From Mycolicibacterium sarraceniae (lineage in GTDB: Bacteria > Actinomycetota > Actinomycetes > Mycobacteriales > Mycobacteriaceae), in contig NZ_AP022595.1 of the NCBI RefSeq assembly GCF_010731875.1, positions 3,410,001-3,474,000 on the forward strand: DNA of 64,000 nt, in the 5' to 3' direction. Below, piece after piece: positions 15,596 to 24,441 of the stretch; position 1 is the stretch's first letter, and each line of letters begins with the position of its first letter. The notes beneath the pieces are model-generated. The model worked only from the letters and a program-made list of their open reading frames with translations. It ran no database searches and was not told the DNA's origin. The translations under genes were made by a program, and so were the position numbers.

Positions 15596-16423
15596 GTGTC
15601 CACCCCACTCGACCATATCGCCGACTGGCCTGTGCCGGCGGCCGCCGCTGCGGTGGTGGGCCCCGCTGGAGTGATCGCCGAGTGCGGCGACACCGCTGCG
15701 CAGTTCCGGCTGGCGTCGGTGACCAAACCCCTCGCGGCGCGCGCTGCGCAGGTAGCGATCGAAGAGGGTGCGGTCGAGCTGGACACCCCGGCCGGTCCGC
15801 CGGGCAGCACCGTCCGGCATCTTCTGGCGCACGCCTCCGGGCTGTCCGTGCACTCCGCCGAGGTGATGGCCGAACCCGGCACGCGGCGGGTCTACTCGAA
15901 CTACGGCTTCCAGGTGCTGGCCGAGACGATCGAGGTGGGCACGGGCATCGAATTTGGCCAGTACCTGACCGAAGCGGTGTTCGAGCCGCTGGGCATGGCT
16001 GCGTCCCGGTTGGACGAGGGTGCGGCAGCGGCGGGCTACGGCGCGGTGTCGACGGTGGCCGACCTGGCGGTCTTCGTGCAGGACCTGCTGGTGCCGCGGA
16101 CAGTGTCGGCCCAGCTGCATGAATGCGCGACCACCGTGCAGTTCGAGGGCCTGAGCGGGGTGTTGCCCGGCTTTGGAGTTCAGCGGCCCAATGACTGGGG
16201 GTTGGGCTTCGAGATCCGGGACGGGAAGTCACCCCACTGGACGGGGTTTGCTAACTCTGCGCGGACCTTCGGTCACTTCGGTCAGACCGGCACGTTCCTG
16301 TGGGTGGACCCGGAACGGGCATTGTCGCTGGTAGTGCTCACGGACCGGGATTTCGGCGAGTGGGCCAAGCCCTTGTGGCCGGCGATCTCTGATGAAGTTC
16401 TGAGAGTGTACGGAGCGAACTAG
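15596..16423 (+). CDS. Beta-lactamase-like serine hydrolase (penicillin-binding-protein type)
   Basis: 275 residues from a GTG. Active-site motifs of the class C beta-lactamase/esterase family: SVTK (Ser and Lys, in RLASVTKPLA), YSNYGF (Tyr-x-Asn), and FGHFGQTG near the C-terminus in place of the KTG/HxG box. No signal peptide, so it is likely cytoplasmic. It corresponds to the M. tuberculosis gene I recall as Rv2257c, next to the DUF3145 gene. Probably an esterase or peptidase; true beta-lactamase activity is not implied. Confidence 0.85.
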   Translation: MSTPLDHIADWPVPAAAAAVVGPAGVIAECGDTAAQFRLASVTKPLAARAAQVAIEEGAVELDTPAGPPGSTVRHLLAHASGLSVHSAEVMAEPGTRRVYSNYGFQVLAETIEVGTGIEFGQYLTEAVFEPLGMAASRLDEGAAAAGYGAVSTVADLAVFVQDLLVPRTVSAQLHECATTVQFEGLSGVLPGFGVQRPNDWGLGFEIRDGKSPHWTGFANSARTFGHFGQTGTFLWVDPERALSLVVLTDRDFGEWAKPLWPAISDEVLRVYGAN

Positions 16424-16531
16424 CGCAACACGGGCCCCACAAGGCACAATAAGCACGTACGACACAACTGCATCCTCGGAAACACCAGGTCGTTGGGGAA
16501 GACGTCCCTCGTGAAACCGAAGGAGAAGGTT

Positions 16532-17044
16532 ATGCGTGCGTCGAACCAGTTCGCCGATGCGACGACTGGCGTGGTGTACATCCATGCCTCCCCCGCAGCG
16601 GTGTGCCCACATGTTGAGTGGGCACTTTCGTCGACCCTGAATGCCAGGGCGAACCTGAAGTGGACCCCACAGCCTGCCATGCCTGGCCAGCTGCGGGCGG
16701 TGACCAATTGGACGGGTCCCGTCGGCACCGGTGCCCGGCTGACCAATGCGCTGCGCTCGTGGTCGGTCCTGCGGTTCGAGGTCACCGAGGATCCCAGCGC
16801 GGGCGTGGACGGCGAGCGGTTCTGCCATACCCCGCAGCTGGGTCTGTGGGCCGGGGCGATGAGCGCCAACGGCGACACCATGGTCGGCGAGATGCGGTTG
16901 CGCGACATGATGGCCGCAGGTGCCGACAGCCTGGCGGCTGAGCTGGACACGGTCCTGGGCACGGCCTGGGACGAGGCGCTGGAACCTTACCGTGATGGTG
17001 GCGACGGCGGCGAGGTCAGCTGGCTGAGCCGGGGAGTCGGCTAG
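16532..17044 (+). CDS. DUF3145 family protein
   Basis: 170 residues, highly typical of the actinobacterial DUF3145 family, including VYIHASPAAVCPHVEWALSS, NWTGPVGTGARL and the C-terminal SWLSRGVG. An excellent Shine-Dalgarno (AAGGAGAAGG) precedes the ATG; the longer frame starting at 16493 is not needed. The function of the family is unknown. Its strong conservation and good ribosome binding site suggest an abundant housekeeping protein. Matches what I recall as Rv2256c. Confidence 0.9.
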   Translation: MRASNQFADATTGVVYIHASPAAVCPHVEWALSSTLNARANLKWTPQPAMPGQLRAVTNWTGPVGTGARLTNALRSWSVLRFEVTEDPSAGVDGERFCHTPQLGLWAGAMSANGDTMVGEMRLRDMMAAGADSLAAELDTVLGTAWDEALEPYRDGGDGGEVSWLSRGVG

Positions 17045-17256
17045 GTCGATTTCGTGATGAGTTCGTCGGCGACCCGCTGGGCTACGCCGAGTGGATAGCG
17101 CTCCGGTAGGCCGAGCGCACAGTGGTCGAAACCGGCCTCGTTGGCCTGGCCGATCGCGTCGCGGGTGCCGGTGTGCGCCCAGTTGCTCGGCGCAGCTGCC
17201 GCCGCAGGAGAGAACGTGATGATGGCAGGGCCTCGCCCACAATAGATTTCATTCAA
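17041..17256 (-). pseudogene. Truncated gene remnant beside the HNH element
   Basis: 71 codons reading AIITFSPAAAAAPSNWAH and LGLPERYPLGVAQRVADEL. The composition is protein-like, but I do not recognise the family and it has no convincing own start. Its 5' end runs directly into the 3' end of the 13E12-type HNH gene (4-base overlap), while its stop overlaps that of DUF3145. I read it as the C-terminal part of a gene cut by arrival of the HNH element; a small intact ORF is the alternative. Confidence 0.4.
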
Positions 17257-18761
17257 AATGGTGGTGGTTTGTTACGTTGGGCGACGCGGGCGTCGTTGAG
17301 TTTGCGTTCGGCCGTGATGCGGTAGGCGCGTTGGGCGGCGCGGGTTTTTCGTCGGGTGGGCATCATGATGCCGGTGGTGGGTGGGGGTTGGCCGACTGGT
17401 GGGGGCAGTGTGGCGGTGGTGACGTTCCAGCGTGGGAGGAGCAGGCGGCTTCCGGGTTGGGTGGTGTAGGTGTGGCCGGTGGGTGAGGTCCAGGTGATGG
17501 TGCCGTCGGGGTGTTGTTGATCGTCCCAGCCAGCCCAGAAGGTCTTGAGCAGGTGGTGTTTTCGGCATTTGCAGGCCAGGTTCGAGGGGTGGGTGGGGCC
17601 CCACGGCCAGGGGATTGTGTGGTCGACATCGCAGTACTCGGCGGGCAGGTCGCAGTTGGGGTAGCGGCAGGTCATATCGCGCATCCGAACGAACTCATCC
17701 AATGCCGTTGAGGGGCGATACTGCGGTTCCGGTACGTCACTGGGCCGGCGCAGCTCGCGCACCTTCGCGCCGGCTCTGATGAGTTCAGCCAACAGTGGCG
17801 CGGGTACGATCCCGCGATTACCGGTCACGACGCCACCGGCTCGCGGGCGGGGCGATTCGGGCTCGGGTTCGGGCTTCTCACCGTGGATCGCCGGATCGGG
17901 CTGGGTGTCCAGGATGTCGGCCTCGGCCACCACGTGCACGATGACACTGGCTGCACGTCCGTCGGGTTCGGCGGCGGGGCAGTCCGGGTTACCGCATAGG
18001 CAGGCCAGGTGATCCCACCCGGCGGCGATCGCCCCCATCGCATCGGAGCGCCGTTGCCCGATGGTGCGGGGATCGTCTTCACACACGGCGTGCGCCAGCT
18101 GGATCAACCGGGCTTCGATCACGACGCCGTCGGTCTGCTGGACTGATCCCCGAATCTCGACAACCCCGTCCTTGGCGTTGCGCAGGTCGACGACGATGTC
18201 ACGATCGCGGACTCGGGACTGGACCTGGCGCAGCGCGCCCGGGTCGTAGCGGTCCACCCAGAAATCGATGGCGCGCTGCAGTTTCAGCTCCGATGTTGGT
18301 CCCCACGTCAGCGCATCATCGGCGATGGCGGTATCGACCAAGGCCAGCGTCTCGCGGTCTTCGATGAGGTCGGTGCGGTTCACGATGGCCGCACACACCC
18401 GATAACTGAGCGATCCCGCCGTGAACAATTCGGCCACCCGCGGCAGCCGGTGGCGCAGCGACACCGCCATCAGCATCTCTGTCGAGGCCCGACCATGGGT
18501 GACCCCCAGGATCGCCGATACTTCCGCGGCGGCGGCATCCCAGTCATCACATGCCCAGTGCGCGTGCTCGTCATCAGCGCAGCGGCGGGCTGCCCACTCC
18601 CCGATCGCGGCTATCCGCCGGGCGGCGTCCTGATTCTCGGCACGCGCTGCGCAGCCGATAGCGGCGACCACCGCCGCATCACTCGAAGACCGCAAACCAG
18701 CATCGAACACATATTCGAGTATGCCACCCGGGTACGACAGGAATCGTCGCGCGCCTAGCAT
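17253..18761 (-). CDS. 13E12-type repeat protein: DUF222 plus HNH endonuclease
   Basis: 502 residues. N-terminal helical DUF222 region (residues about 30-330), then the HNH nuclease: CRYPNCDLPAEYCDVDHT followed by IPWPWGPTHPSNLACKCRKHHLLKT, with paired CxxC-like metal ligands and the DH catalytic motif. The C-terminus is a Pro/Thr/Arg-rich tail. This is the multicopy 13E12/REP-like family of mycobacteria, thought to be mobile or homing-endonuclease-like. It abuts a truncated gene. The start could lie a few codons downstream. Confidence 0.88.
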   Translation of the reverse strand: MLGARRFLSYPGGILEYVFDAGLRSSSDAAVVAAIGCAARAENQDAARRIAAIGEWAARRCADDEHAHWACDDWDAAAAEVSAILGVTHGRASTEMLMAVSLRHRLPRVAELFTAGSLSYRVCAAIVNRTDLIEDRETLALVDTAIADDALTWGPTSELKLQRAIDFWVDRYDPGALRQVQSRVRDRDIVVDLRNAKDGVVEIRGSVQQTDGVVIEARLIQLAHAVCEDDPRTIGQRRSDAMGAIAAGWDHLACLCGNPDCPAAEPDGRAASVIVHVVAEADILDTQPDPAIHGEKPEPEPESPRPRAGGVVTGNRGIVPAPLLAELIRAGAKVRELRRPSDVPEPQYRPSTALDEFVRMRDMTCRYPNCDLPAEYCDVDHTIPWPWGPTHPSNLACKCRKHHLLKTFWAGWDDQQHPDGTITWTSPTGHTYTTQPGSRLLLPRWNVTTATLPPPVGQPPPTTGIMMPTRRKTRAAQRAYRITAERKLNDARVAQRNKPPPF

Positions 18762-18802
18762 CGACGAGATTCTGGTACCGACGGTCGCGACGGGGGCGGA
18801 CT

Positions 18803-19297
18803 TTGGAAGACAGCCGTGCCACGCCGCCGCCAGGGTGGTATCCCCGATCCTGCCGGTGCGCCGGGGAGAGCGTACTGGGATGGGTACACCTTGGGCCCCC
18901 CAGCGCCGAAGCCGCCGGTCAATCGCAACACGCTGATAGTCGGCTCTATTGCTGGCCTGGTGCTGCTGCTTGTATTGCTGTCCAATTGCGGCGGTGAAGA
19001 CAAGCGATCCAGTTCGTCGACACCTCGACTGTCACGAGGACTGTTACCGCGACGGCCGCGACGTCCACGACAACGGTGACCGTCTCGGCTGTCGCCCAAC
19101 CCTCTCCGCTCGAATTGCCCTTGCTCACCGTGCCTTCCGAGGCTCCACCGCGTACGGAACAGCCGGCCCGCTCTGCCGATGTCTACTACTCGAACTGCGC
19201 CGCAGCGAGGGCGGCGGGTGCGGCGCCTTTGCACAGTGGGAAGCCGGGATACCGCTCTGGGCTGGATCGCGACAACCATGGTGTCGCTTGCGAATGA
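18803..19297 (+). pseudogene. DUF2510 / excalibur calcium-binding membrane protein with two compensating frameshifts
   Basis: The TTG at 18803 (after GGGGGCGGA) begins EDSRATPPPGWYP, the start of a DUF2510 domain. Its continuation DPAGAPGRAYWDGYTLG and a transmembrane helix (VGSIAGLVLLLVLLSN) are in the next frame; one extra C in the run CCCC near 18843-18846 explains this. After GEDKRSSSS the frame shifts back near 19018 to a Thr-rich linker and a C-terminal excalibur domain (YYSNCAAARAAGAAPLHSG, DRDNHGVACE). The net shift is zero. Either a decayed gene or two sequencing errors; corrected, it is a single-pass exported calcium-binding protein. Confidence 0.7.
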
Positions 19298-19318
19298 GTA
19301 GCCGCCTAGCCTGAAGTC

Positions 19319-19756
19319 TTGGTCCACCTCCACGTCGAGAAGACGATCTACGCACCGCCCGAGAAGGTGTTCGCCTGGCTGGCCGACCCGGTGAATCTGA
19401 AGGCCGCCCCGTTGATCGTCACCGCCCATTGGGCCGACGACTCACCCGCCCCCAGCGGCCTGGGCGCCATCAGGACGGGGTTCGCGATCGGCCTGTGGTT
19501 CCGTGAGGAGATCACCGCCTACGATCCGCCGCACAGCTACACCTATCTGATCGTCAAATCAGTTCCCGCCTTCGAACACGAGGGCGGCACACTGACGTTC
19601 ACCCCGGATGGCGAGGGCACCCACGTCGATTGGGTCAGTACCTACACCCATCCGGCCAAGGGGGGTGGCAAGCCGGCACAGGCTCTCACCTCACGGCTGC
19701 TGCCGTGGGATTGCAAGGCCATCCTCGACGGCTGCGCCAAGGCGCTGGAACGCTAG
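19319..19756 (+). CDS. SRPBCC-family protein
   Basis: 145 residues with the START/Bet v1-like pattern: N-terminal VHLHVEKTIYAPPEKVFAWL, the strands of REEITAYDPPHSYTYLIV and THVDWVSTYTHP, and the C-terminal helix CKAILDGCAKALER. Such proteins bind lipids or polyketides. The reading frame starts at a TTG, since no ATG or GTG is well placed. It converges with the diacylglycerol kinase gene, overlapping by 4 bases at the stops. Specific ligand unknown. Confidence 0.75.
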   Translation: MVHLHVEKTIYAPPEKVFAWLADPVNLKAAPLIVTAHWADDSPAPSGLGAIRTGFAIGLWFREEITAYDPPHSYTYLIVKSVPAFEHEGGTLTFTPDGEGTHVDWVSTYTHPAKGGGKPAQALTSRLLPWDCKAILDGCAKALER

Positions 19757-20655
19757 GCCGGTTGCGGAACAATGATTTTCAGTGCGCCGGGAACCGCGGA
19801 GATCTCGGCGGGAAGCGGGCACGCATAGTCGCCGTCGGCGTAGGCATTGATGCCGGGGGAGTCGACCGTGATAGTCCGAGCCCGGGCGGTCCTGACCTGC
19901 GAGAGATTCACATGCGTGCCCTTGAACACCGTAGGGAACAGCCGGATCAGCTTCGCCCGCGATGACGCACCCACCATCGTGACGTCGAGCAGTCCGTCGC
20001 TGTGGTTGGCCCCTGGCGTGATCAACATGCCGCCGCCGTAGCTGCGGGTGTTGCCGAACGCCACCAGCGTGAGGTCGGTGACGATCTCCCGCTCGCCGTC
20101 GAGCACCAGTCGAAATGGCAAGGGCCGCAACTGCGATATCTCCGCGACCAGCGCGACGTTGTAGCGCATGCGCCCGTGCGGCCAGCTCATCCGATTGACG
20201 CGATCACTCACCAAGGAGTCGAATCCGGTAGCGGCCACCGTGCCGAACCAGGTGCTGGTCCCGTCGGCGCCCTTGATGAGACCGAGGTCGACCGTCTCGG
20301 TGTGCCCGGCGGCGATGATGTCCACGGCCGCGACCGGATCAGCCGTCGGTAGCCCGTATTCCCGGGCATGGTCGTTACCCGTGCCGGCCGGCACGATCCC
20401 CAGTGGAATATCGTTGCGCGCCAATGCCTGCAGCGCCAGACGGATCACCCCGTCACCGCCCACCACGACCAGCGCGTCGGTATCCCGGGTCAGTGCCTCG
20501 TCGACCAGTTCGCGCGCGTGGGCGGCGTCGCGGCCGACGATGCCGGTCACGTCGATCCCGAGCTCCTGGAAGCGGGCCACCGCTTTCTCGCCGGCATGCG
20601 GCGCATTGCCGTGACCCGATTTCGGGTTCGTCAGTACGGTGACATGGGAAATCAT
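19753..20655 (-). CDS. dagK: Diacylglycerol/lipid kinase
   Basis: 300 residues, DAGK catalytic family: NPKSGHG nucleotide motif at residues 10-16, VVGGDGVIRLALQAL (GGDG), IVPAGTGNDHARE and the C-terminal half with FGNTRSYGGGMLITPGA. It corresponds to the M. tuberculosis kinase Rv2252, which phosphorylates diacylglycerol and was linked to phosphatidylinositol mannoside synthesis. Its ATG overlaps the stop of the FAD oxidase gene (ATGA), so both are made together. Confidence 0.92.
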   Translation of the reverse strand: MISHVTVLTNPKSGHGNAPHAGEKAVARFQELGIDVTGIVGRDAAHARELVDEALTRDTDALVVVGGDGVIRLALQALARNDIPLGIVPAGTGNDHAREYGLPTADPVAAVDIIAAGHTETVDLGLIKGADGTSTWFGTVAATGFDSLVSDRVNRMSWPHGRMRYNVALVAEISQLRPLPFRLVLDGEREIVTDLTLVAFGNTRSYGGGMLITPGANHSDGLLDVTMVGASSRAKLIRLFPTVFKGTHVNLSQVRTARARTITVDSPGINAYADGDYACPLPAEISAVPGALKIIVPQPA

Positions 20656-22262
20656 GGAATCAGCTTGCCGGGGTTCAGAATTCCGGCCGGATCGACAGCC
20701 TCTTTGACGGCCTGCAGAATCTTCACTCCGAGCTCACCGATCTCGGTGCCCATCCACGGCCGATGATCGGCCCCGACCGCGTGGTGATGGGTGATGGTGC
20801 CACCGGTTCGCGAAATAGCATCGGAGGCAGCAACTTTAGCGGCCAGCCACTGCGCGGCGACGTCACCGCGCTGCCCAGCCACGACGGTGAAGTACAGCGA
20901 CGCCCCAGTGGGATACACATGCGAAATGTGGCACATCACCAACGCCGGCGTGCCGCTTTCGGCGAGCGAATTCGTCAGCGCCTCAATGACCGCGGCCTTC
21001 AGCGTGCCGAGGTTGGCCCACGTCGTCGCCGTCTCCAACGTCTCGCACAACGCGCCGGCCGCCAGCAGGGAATCGCGCAGATACGGTGCGTCGAAACGGC
21101 CGTGCTCCCATGCCCTCGCCGGTGCGTCACCCAATGAGGTGCCGCCCTGGGCTTGCAGCACCGCGCGGGTCTCGGCGTGCCGGCTCTCGGTGTGCGCGGC
21201 ACTTCCCTCGAACAACGTCAGCGCCAGGCACCCGCCGGTGATGCTCTGTTCGCCGATGCTCCCGGTCGTCGCCAAGTTCACGCCGGTCTCGGCTTCGTCG
21301 GACAACCGCACCACGGTCGGCCCGGTGCCGATCTGGGTGACGGCGCGTAATGCGGCGGCGCCGGTGGCGAAGTCGGGGAACGACCACGCCTCGTAGCGCG
21401 TGGTTTCCGGGACCGGATGCACTCGCAGGCGAACCCGGGTGATGACGCCGAGGACCCCCTCGGATCCGGAGAACAGTTCGCGCAGGTCGGGGCCGGCCGC
21501 GGTCTCCGGCGCCCGGCCGAGGTCCAGGACGCCGACTGGGGTGACCACCGTCAGTCCGCGGATCATGTCGTTGAACCGGCCATAGCCAGCGGAATCCTGG
21601 CCCGATGAGCGGGTGGCCGCGTAGCCGCCGATGGTGGCGAACCGGAAGCTCTGAGGGAAATGTCCGAGCGAGAAGCCATGCTCACCCAGTAGTCGCTCGG
21701 CGTCTGGGCCGGTGACGCCCGCGCCAAGTTCGGCCTGCATCGATGTCTCGTCCAGCGAGTGCAGCGCGTCGAGCCGACGCAGGTCCAGTGCGATGACGGC
21801 GGCGAACTCACCGCGGATCGGGTCCAGGCCGCCGACCACGCTGGTGCCGCCACCGAAGGGCACCACCGCGATGCCGTGCTGCGAGCAGTAGCGCAGTACG
21901 GTCGCGATCTCGTCCTCGTTGCAGGGGAGCAATACCGCATCCGGTGCATCCTGGTGGATTTGCTTGCGGCGCAACAGATCCAAGGTGGACTTACCGCCGG
22001 CATACAGCAGCCGGCCGTGATCGTCGGTCCGGATGTAGTCGGCACCCACGAATTCCGAGAGTGCATCGCGGTGCACGTCGGCCAATGCCGACGGGCGCAC
22101 CTGCACCTCGTCGATCGATGGGGCGGGGATCGCGCTGACGGTCACGCCGAGGGCCTGCTCGAGCAGTGCCCGAATCCCGTCGGAGAGAGGCTTGGCGGCT
22201 TCGGGATCACCCCAGGCGTTCCAGGCCATCGGGGGAACGAGGGTGCGGGCATCGTTGCTCAT
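20652..22262 (-). CDS. FAD-linked oxidase, alkyl-dihydroxyacetonephosphate synthase-like
   Basis: 536 residues. FAD_binding_4 domain with the PP-loop VVPFGGGTSVVGGL (about residues 141-154) and GAGVTGPDAERLL, then GYAATRSSGQDSAGYGRFNDM and a C-terminal FAD-oxidase domain ending with ITHHHAVGADHRPW and VDPAGILNPGKLIP. This is the family of alkylglycerone-phosphate synthase. It is coupled to the diacylglycerol kinase, so an ether- or glycerolipid step is likely but unproven. The ATG at 22262 lies 6 nt behind a -10 element and appears leaderless. Confidence 0.88.
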   Translation of the reverse strand: MSNDARTLVPPMAWNAWGDPEAAKPLSDGIRALLEQALGVTVSAIPAPSIDEVQVRPSALADVHRDALSEFVGADYIRTDDHGRLLYAGGKSTLDLLRRKQIHQDAPDAVLLPCNEDEIATVLRYCSQHGIAVVPFGGGTSVVGGLDPIRGEFAAVIALDLRRLDALHSLDETSMQAELGAGVTGPDAERLLGEHGFSLGHFPQSFRFATIGGYAATRSSGQDSAGYGRFNDMIRGLTVVTPVGVLDLGRAPETAAGPDLRELFSGSEGVLGVITRVRLRVHPVPETTRYEAWSFPDFATGAAALRAVTQIGTGPTVVRLSDEAETGVNLATTGSIGEQSITGGCLALTLFEGSAAHTESRHAETRAVLQAQGGTSLGDAPARAWEHGRFDAPYLRDSLLAAGALCETLETATTWANLGTLKAAVIEALTNSLAESGTPALVMCHISHVYPTGASLYFTVVAGQRGDVAAQWLAAKVAASDAISRTGGTITHHHAVGADHRPWMGTEIGELGVKILQAVKEAVDPAGILNPGKLIP

Positions 22263-22264
22263 GC

Positions 22265-22290
22265 ATTACAGTATTACAGATGCTGTCAAT
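22265..22290. promoter_or_regulatory. Symmetric bidirectional promoter and putative TetR operator
   Basis: Only 17 bases separate the two divergent ATGs (22262 minus, 22280 plus). TACAGTA at 22268-22274 supplies TACAGT as -10 for the plus gene and TACTGT for the minus gene; in both directions the hexamer ends exactly 6 nt before the ATG, as in leaderless transcripts. The same stretch carries ATTACAG twice (22265-22271, 22273-22279) and an inverted CTGTCAAT at 22283-22290, a possible binding site for the adjacent TetR protein. Confidence 0.55.
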
Positions 22291-22861
22291 CAGTAACGAC
22301 GAATCAGTGGGCATCGGCGACCGGATCATCGCCGCCGCGGCCAGCTGTGTCCGCGACTTCGGGGTCGAGCGGGTCACGCTCGCCGAGATCGCCCGCCGGG
22401 CCGGCGTGAGCCGTCCGACGGTGTATCGCCGCTGGCCAGACACCAACACGATCGTGGCGTCGTTGCTCACCGACCGGATCACCGGCACTTGGCGTGCGGT
22501 CCCGGCAGTCAGCGCCGGCCGCACCGGCCTGGTCGAGCGGATCGTCGAGGTGGCCCGCCGGCTGCGCGACGACACACTCATCACCTCGGTGCTGCGGTCC
22601 GCCCCCGACCTGGCGATGGTCTACATCGCCGGACGCCTCGGCACCAGCCAGCAGATCCTGATCGACCTACTCGTCGACGCACTGCGCGCCGCCCAGGCCG
22701 ACGGCAGCGTCCGCGCCGGCGACGTCCGCCAGATGTCGGCGATGGTGCTGCTCATCGGACAGTCCACGATCCAGTCCGCCCAGATCGTCGAACCCATCCT
22801 CGACGCCGACGCCCTGGGCGTCGAGCTGTCCCGTGCCCTGAATGGATACCTCGCACCATGA
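22280..22861 (+). CDS. TetR-family transcriptional regulator
   Basis: 193 residues. N-terminal TetR HTH: IIAAAASCVRDFGVERVTLA, then EIARRAGVSRPTVYRRWPD at residues 33-51. The ligand domain is C-terminal and helical. It is divergent from the FAD oxidase/dagK pair and its stop overlaps the glpD ATG (ATGA). It therefore probably controls both the glycerol-3-phosphate dehydrogenase gene and the divergent lipid genes. Position matches what I recall as Rv2250c. The ligand is unknown. Confidence 0.9.
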   Translation: MLSISNDESVGIGDRIIAAAASCVRDFGVERVTLAEIARRAGVSRPTVYRRWPDTNTIVASLLTDRITGTWRAVPAVSAGRTGLVERIVEVARRLRDDTLITSVLRSAPDLAMVYIAGRLGTSQQILIDLLVDALRAAQADGSVRAGDVRQMSAMVLLIGQSTIQSAQIVEPILDADALGVELSRALNGYLAP

Positions 22862-24393
22862 GTGACCTCACCGCCCTCAGTGCCGCCCGGCGAGCCGCCG
22901 AGCTGACCGAACTCGGAGACAACGGCCGCGTCGACCTCGTCGTCATCGGCGGCGGCGTCACCGGCGCCGGTATCGCGCTCGATGCCGCCAGCCGTGGCCT
23001 ATCGGTCCTGCTGGTCGAGAAGCACGACCTGGCCTTCGGCACCAGCCGGTGGAGCTCCAAGCTGGTTCACGGCGGCCTGCGCTATCTGGCGACCGGTAAC
23101 GTCGGTATCGCGCGGCGCAGCGCGGTCGAACGCGGCATCCTGATGACCCGCAACGCCCCGCATCTGGTGAGCCCCATGCCGCAGCTGGTTCCGCTGCTGC
23201 CGTCGATGGGGCGCACTCAACGAGCCTTGATACGAACGGGTTTCGTGGCCGGCGATGCGCTGCGGATCTTGGCGGGCACCAAATCGTCGACACTGCCGCG
23301 GTCCAGGCGCGTGGGCGTGTCGCAGGCCACCGCGATGGTGCCTTGCGTGCGACGTGACGGTCTCGACGGCGGCCTGCTGGCCTATGACGGACAGTTGATC
23401 GACGACGCCAGGCTGGTCGTCGCGGTCACCCGTACCGCCGCCCAGTACGGTGCGCGGATCCTGACCCGGGTGTCGGCAGTGGCCGCGACCGGCACCTCGG
23501 TGCAGCTGCGCGACGAGCTGACCGGCGAGTCGCTTGAGGTGACCGCCCGCGCGGTGATCAATGCGACTGGCGTGTGGGCTGGTGCGGTCGATCCCGCGAT
23601 CAAACTGCGCCCCAGCCGCGGCACACACCTGGTGTTCGATGCCGCGTCGTTCGGCAATCCGACTGCCGCGCTGACTATTCCGATCCCCGGCGAGATCAGC
23701 CGGTTTGTGTTCGCGATGCCCGAACAGCTCGGCCGCGTTTATCTGGGACTCACCGATGAGGATGCGCCCGGTCCGATTCCCGATGTGCCCGAACCGACTC
23801 CGGCTGAAATCAGGTTCCTGCTCGACATTGTCAACATCGCGCTGGGAACTGCGCTGACCGATGCCGACATCAAGGGTTCCTATGCCGGCTTGCGGCCGTT
23901 GATCGACACCGGCGAGGGCCGGACGTCGGATCTGTCACGCGAGCATGCCGTCATCGAATCGGATGCCGGGGTGTTCAGCATCGTCGGCGGCAAGCTCACC
24001 GAATACCGGCACATGGCCGAGGACGCCATCGACCGCACGTTGAGCGCGCGGTCGATCACCGCCCAGCCATGTCGTACCCGCAACCTGCCGCTGGTCGGTG
24101 CCCCCGCCAATCCCGTTGCCACCCTGCGCACTACGAGTCATCTGCCTAGCTCTTTGGTCGCCCGATATGGGGCCGAGGCGCCCAACGTCATCGCCTCCGC
24201 GCGCTGTGACCGGCCGACGGACCCGGTGGCCGACGGCATCGACGTCACCCGTGCGGAATTCGAGTTCGCCGTCACGCACGAAGGCGCGTTGAGTGCCGAT
24301 GACATCGTGGACCGGCGCACGCGCATCGGGCTGGTCGCCGCCGACCGGGCCCGGGCGCTGGCCGTGGCCGAGGATCTGCTGGCCCGCGCCTGA
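22858..24393 (+). CDS. glpD1: Glycerol-3-phosphate dehydrogenase, FAD-dependent
   Basis: 511 residues. FAD motif VVIGGGVTGAGIALDAASRG at about residues 28-47, the GlpD signature GTSRWSSKLVHGGLRYL, VINATGVWAG, and the C-terminal SREHAVIESDAGVFSIVGGKLTEYR. The membrane-associated enzyme oxidises glycerol-3-phosphate to dihydroxyacetone phosphate and feeds electrons to quinone. Translationally coupled to the TetR gene. It is shorter than E. coli GlpD at the C-terminus but similar to mycobacterial GlpD1 (Rv2249c). Confidence 0.92.
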   Translation: MSDLTALSAARRAAELTELGDNGRVDLVVIGGGVTGAGIALDAASRGLSVLLVEKHDLAFGTSRWSSKLVHGGLRYLATGNVGIARRSAVERGILMTRNAPHLVSPMPQLVPLLPSMGRTQRALIRTGFVAGDALRILAGTKSSTLPRSRRVGVSQATAMVPCVRRDGLDGGLLAYDGQLIDDARLVVAVTRTAAQYGARILTRVSAVAATGTSVQLRDELTGESLEVTARAVINATGVWAGAVDPAIKLRPSRGTHLVFDAASFGNPTAALTIPIPGEISRFVFAMPEQLGRVYLGLTDEDAPGPIPDVPEPTPAEIRFLLDIVNIALGTALTDADIKGSYAGLRPLIDTGEGRTSDLSREHAVIESDAGVFSIVGGKLTEYRHMAEDAIDRTLSARSITAQPCRTRNLPLVGAPANPVATLRTTSHLPSSLVARYGAEAPNVIASARCDRPTDPVADGIDVTRAEFEFAVTHEGALSADDIVDRRTRIGLVAADRARALAVAEDLLARA

Positions 24394-24441
24394 CTCAATA
24401 CCGGACGGCCGCCGACATAATTGGCGCGCATCCGCGCTTGA

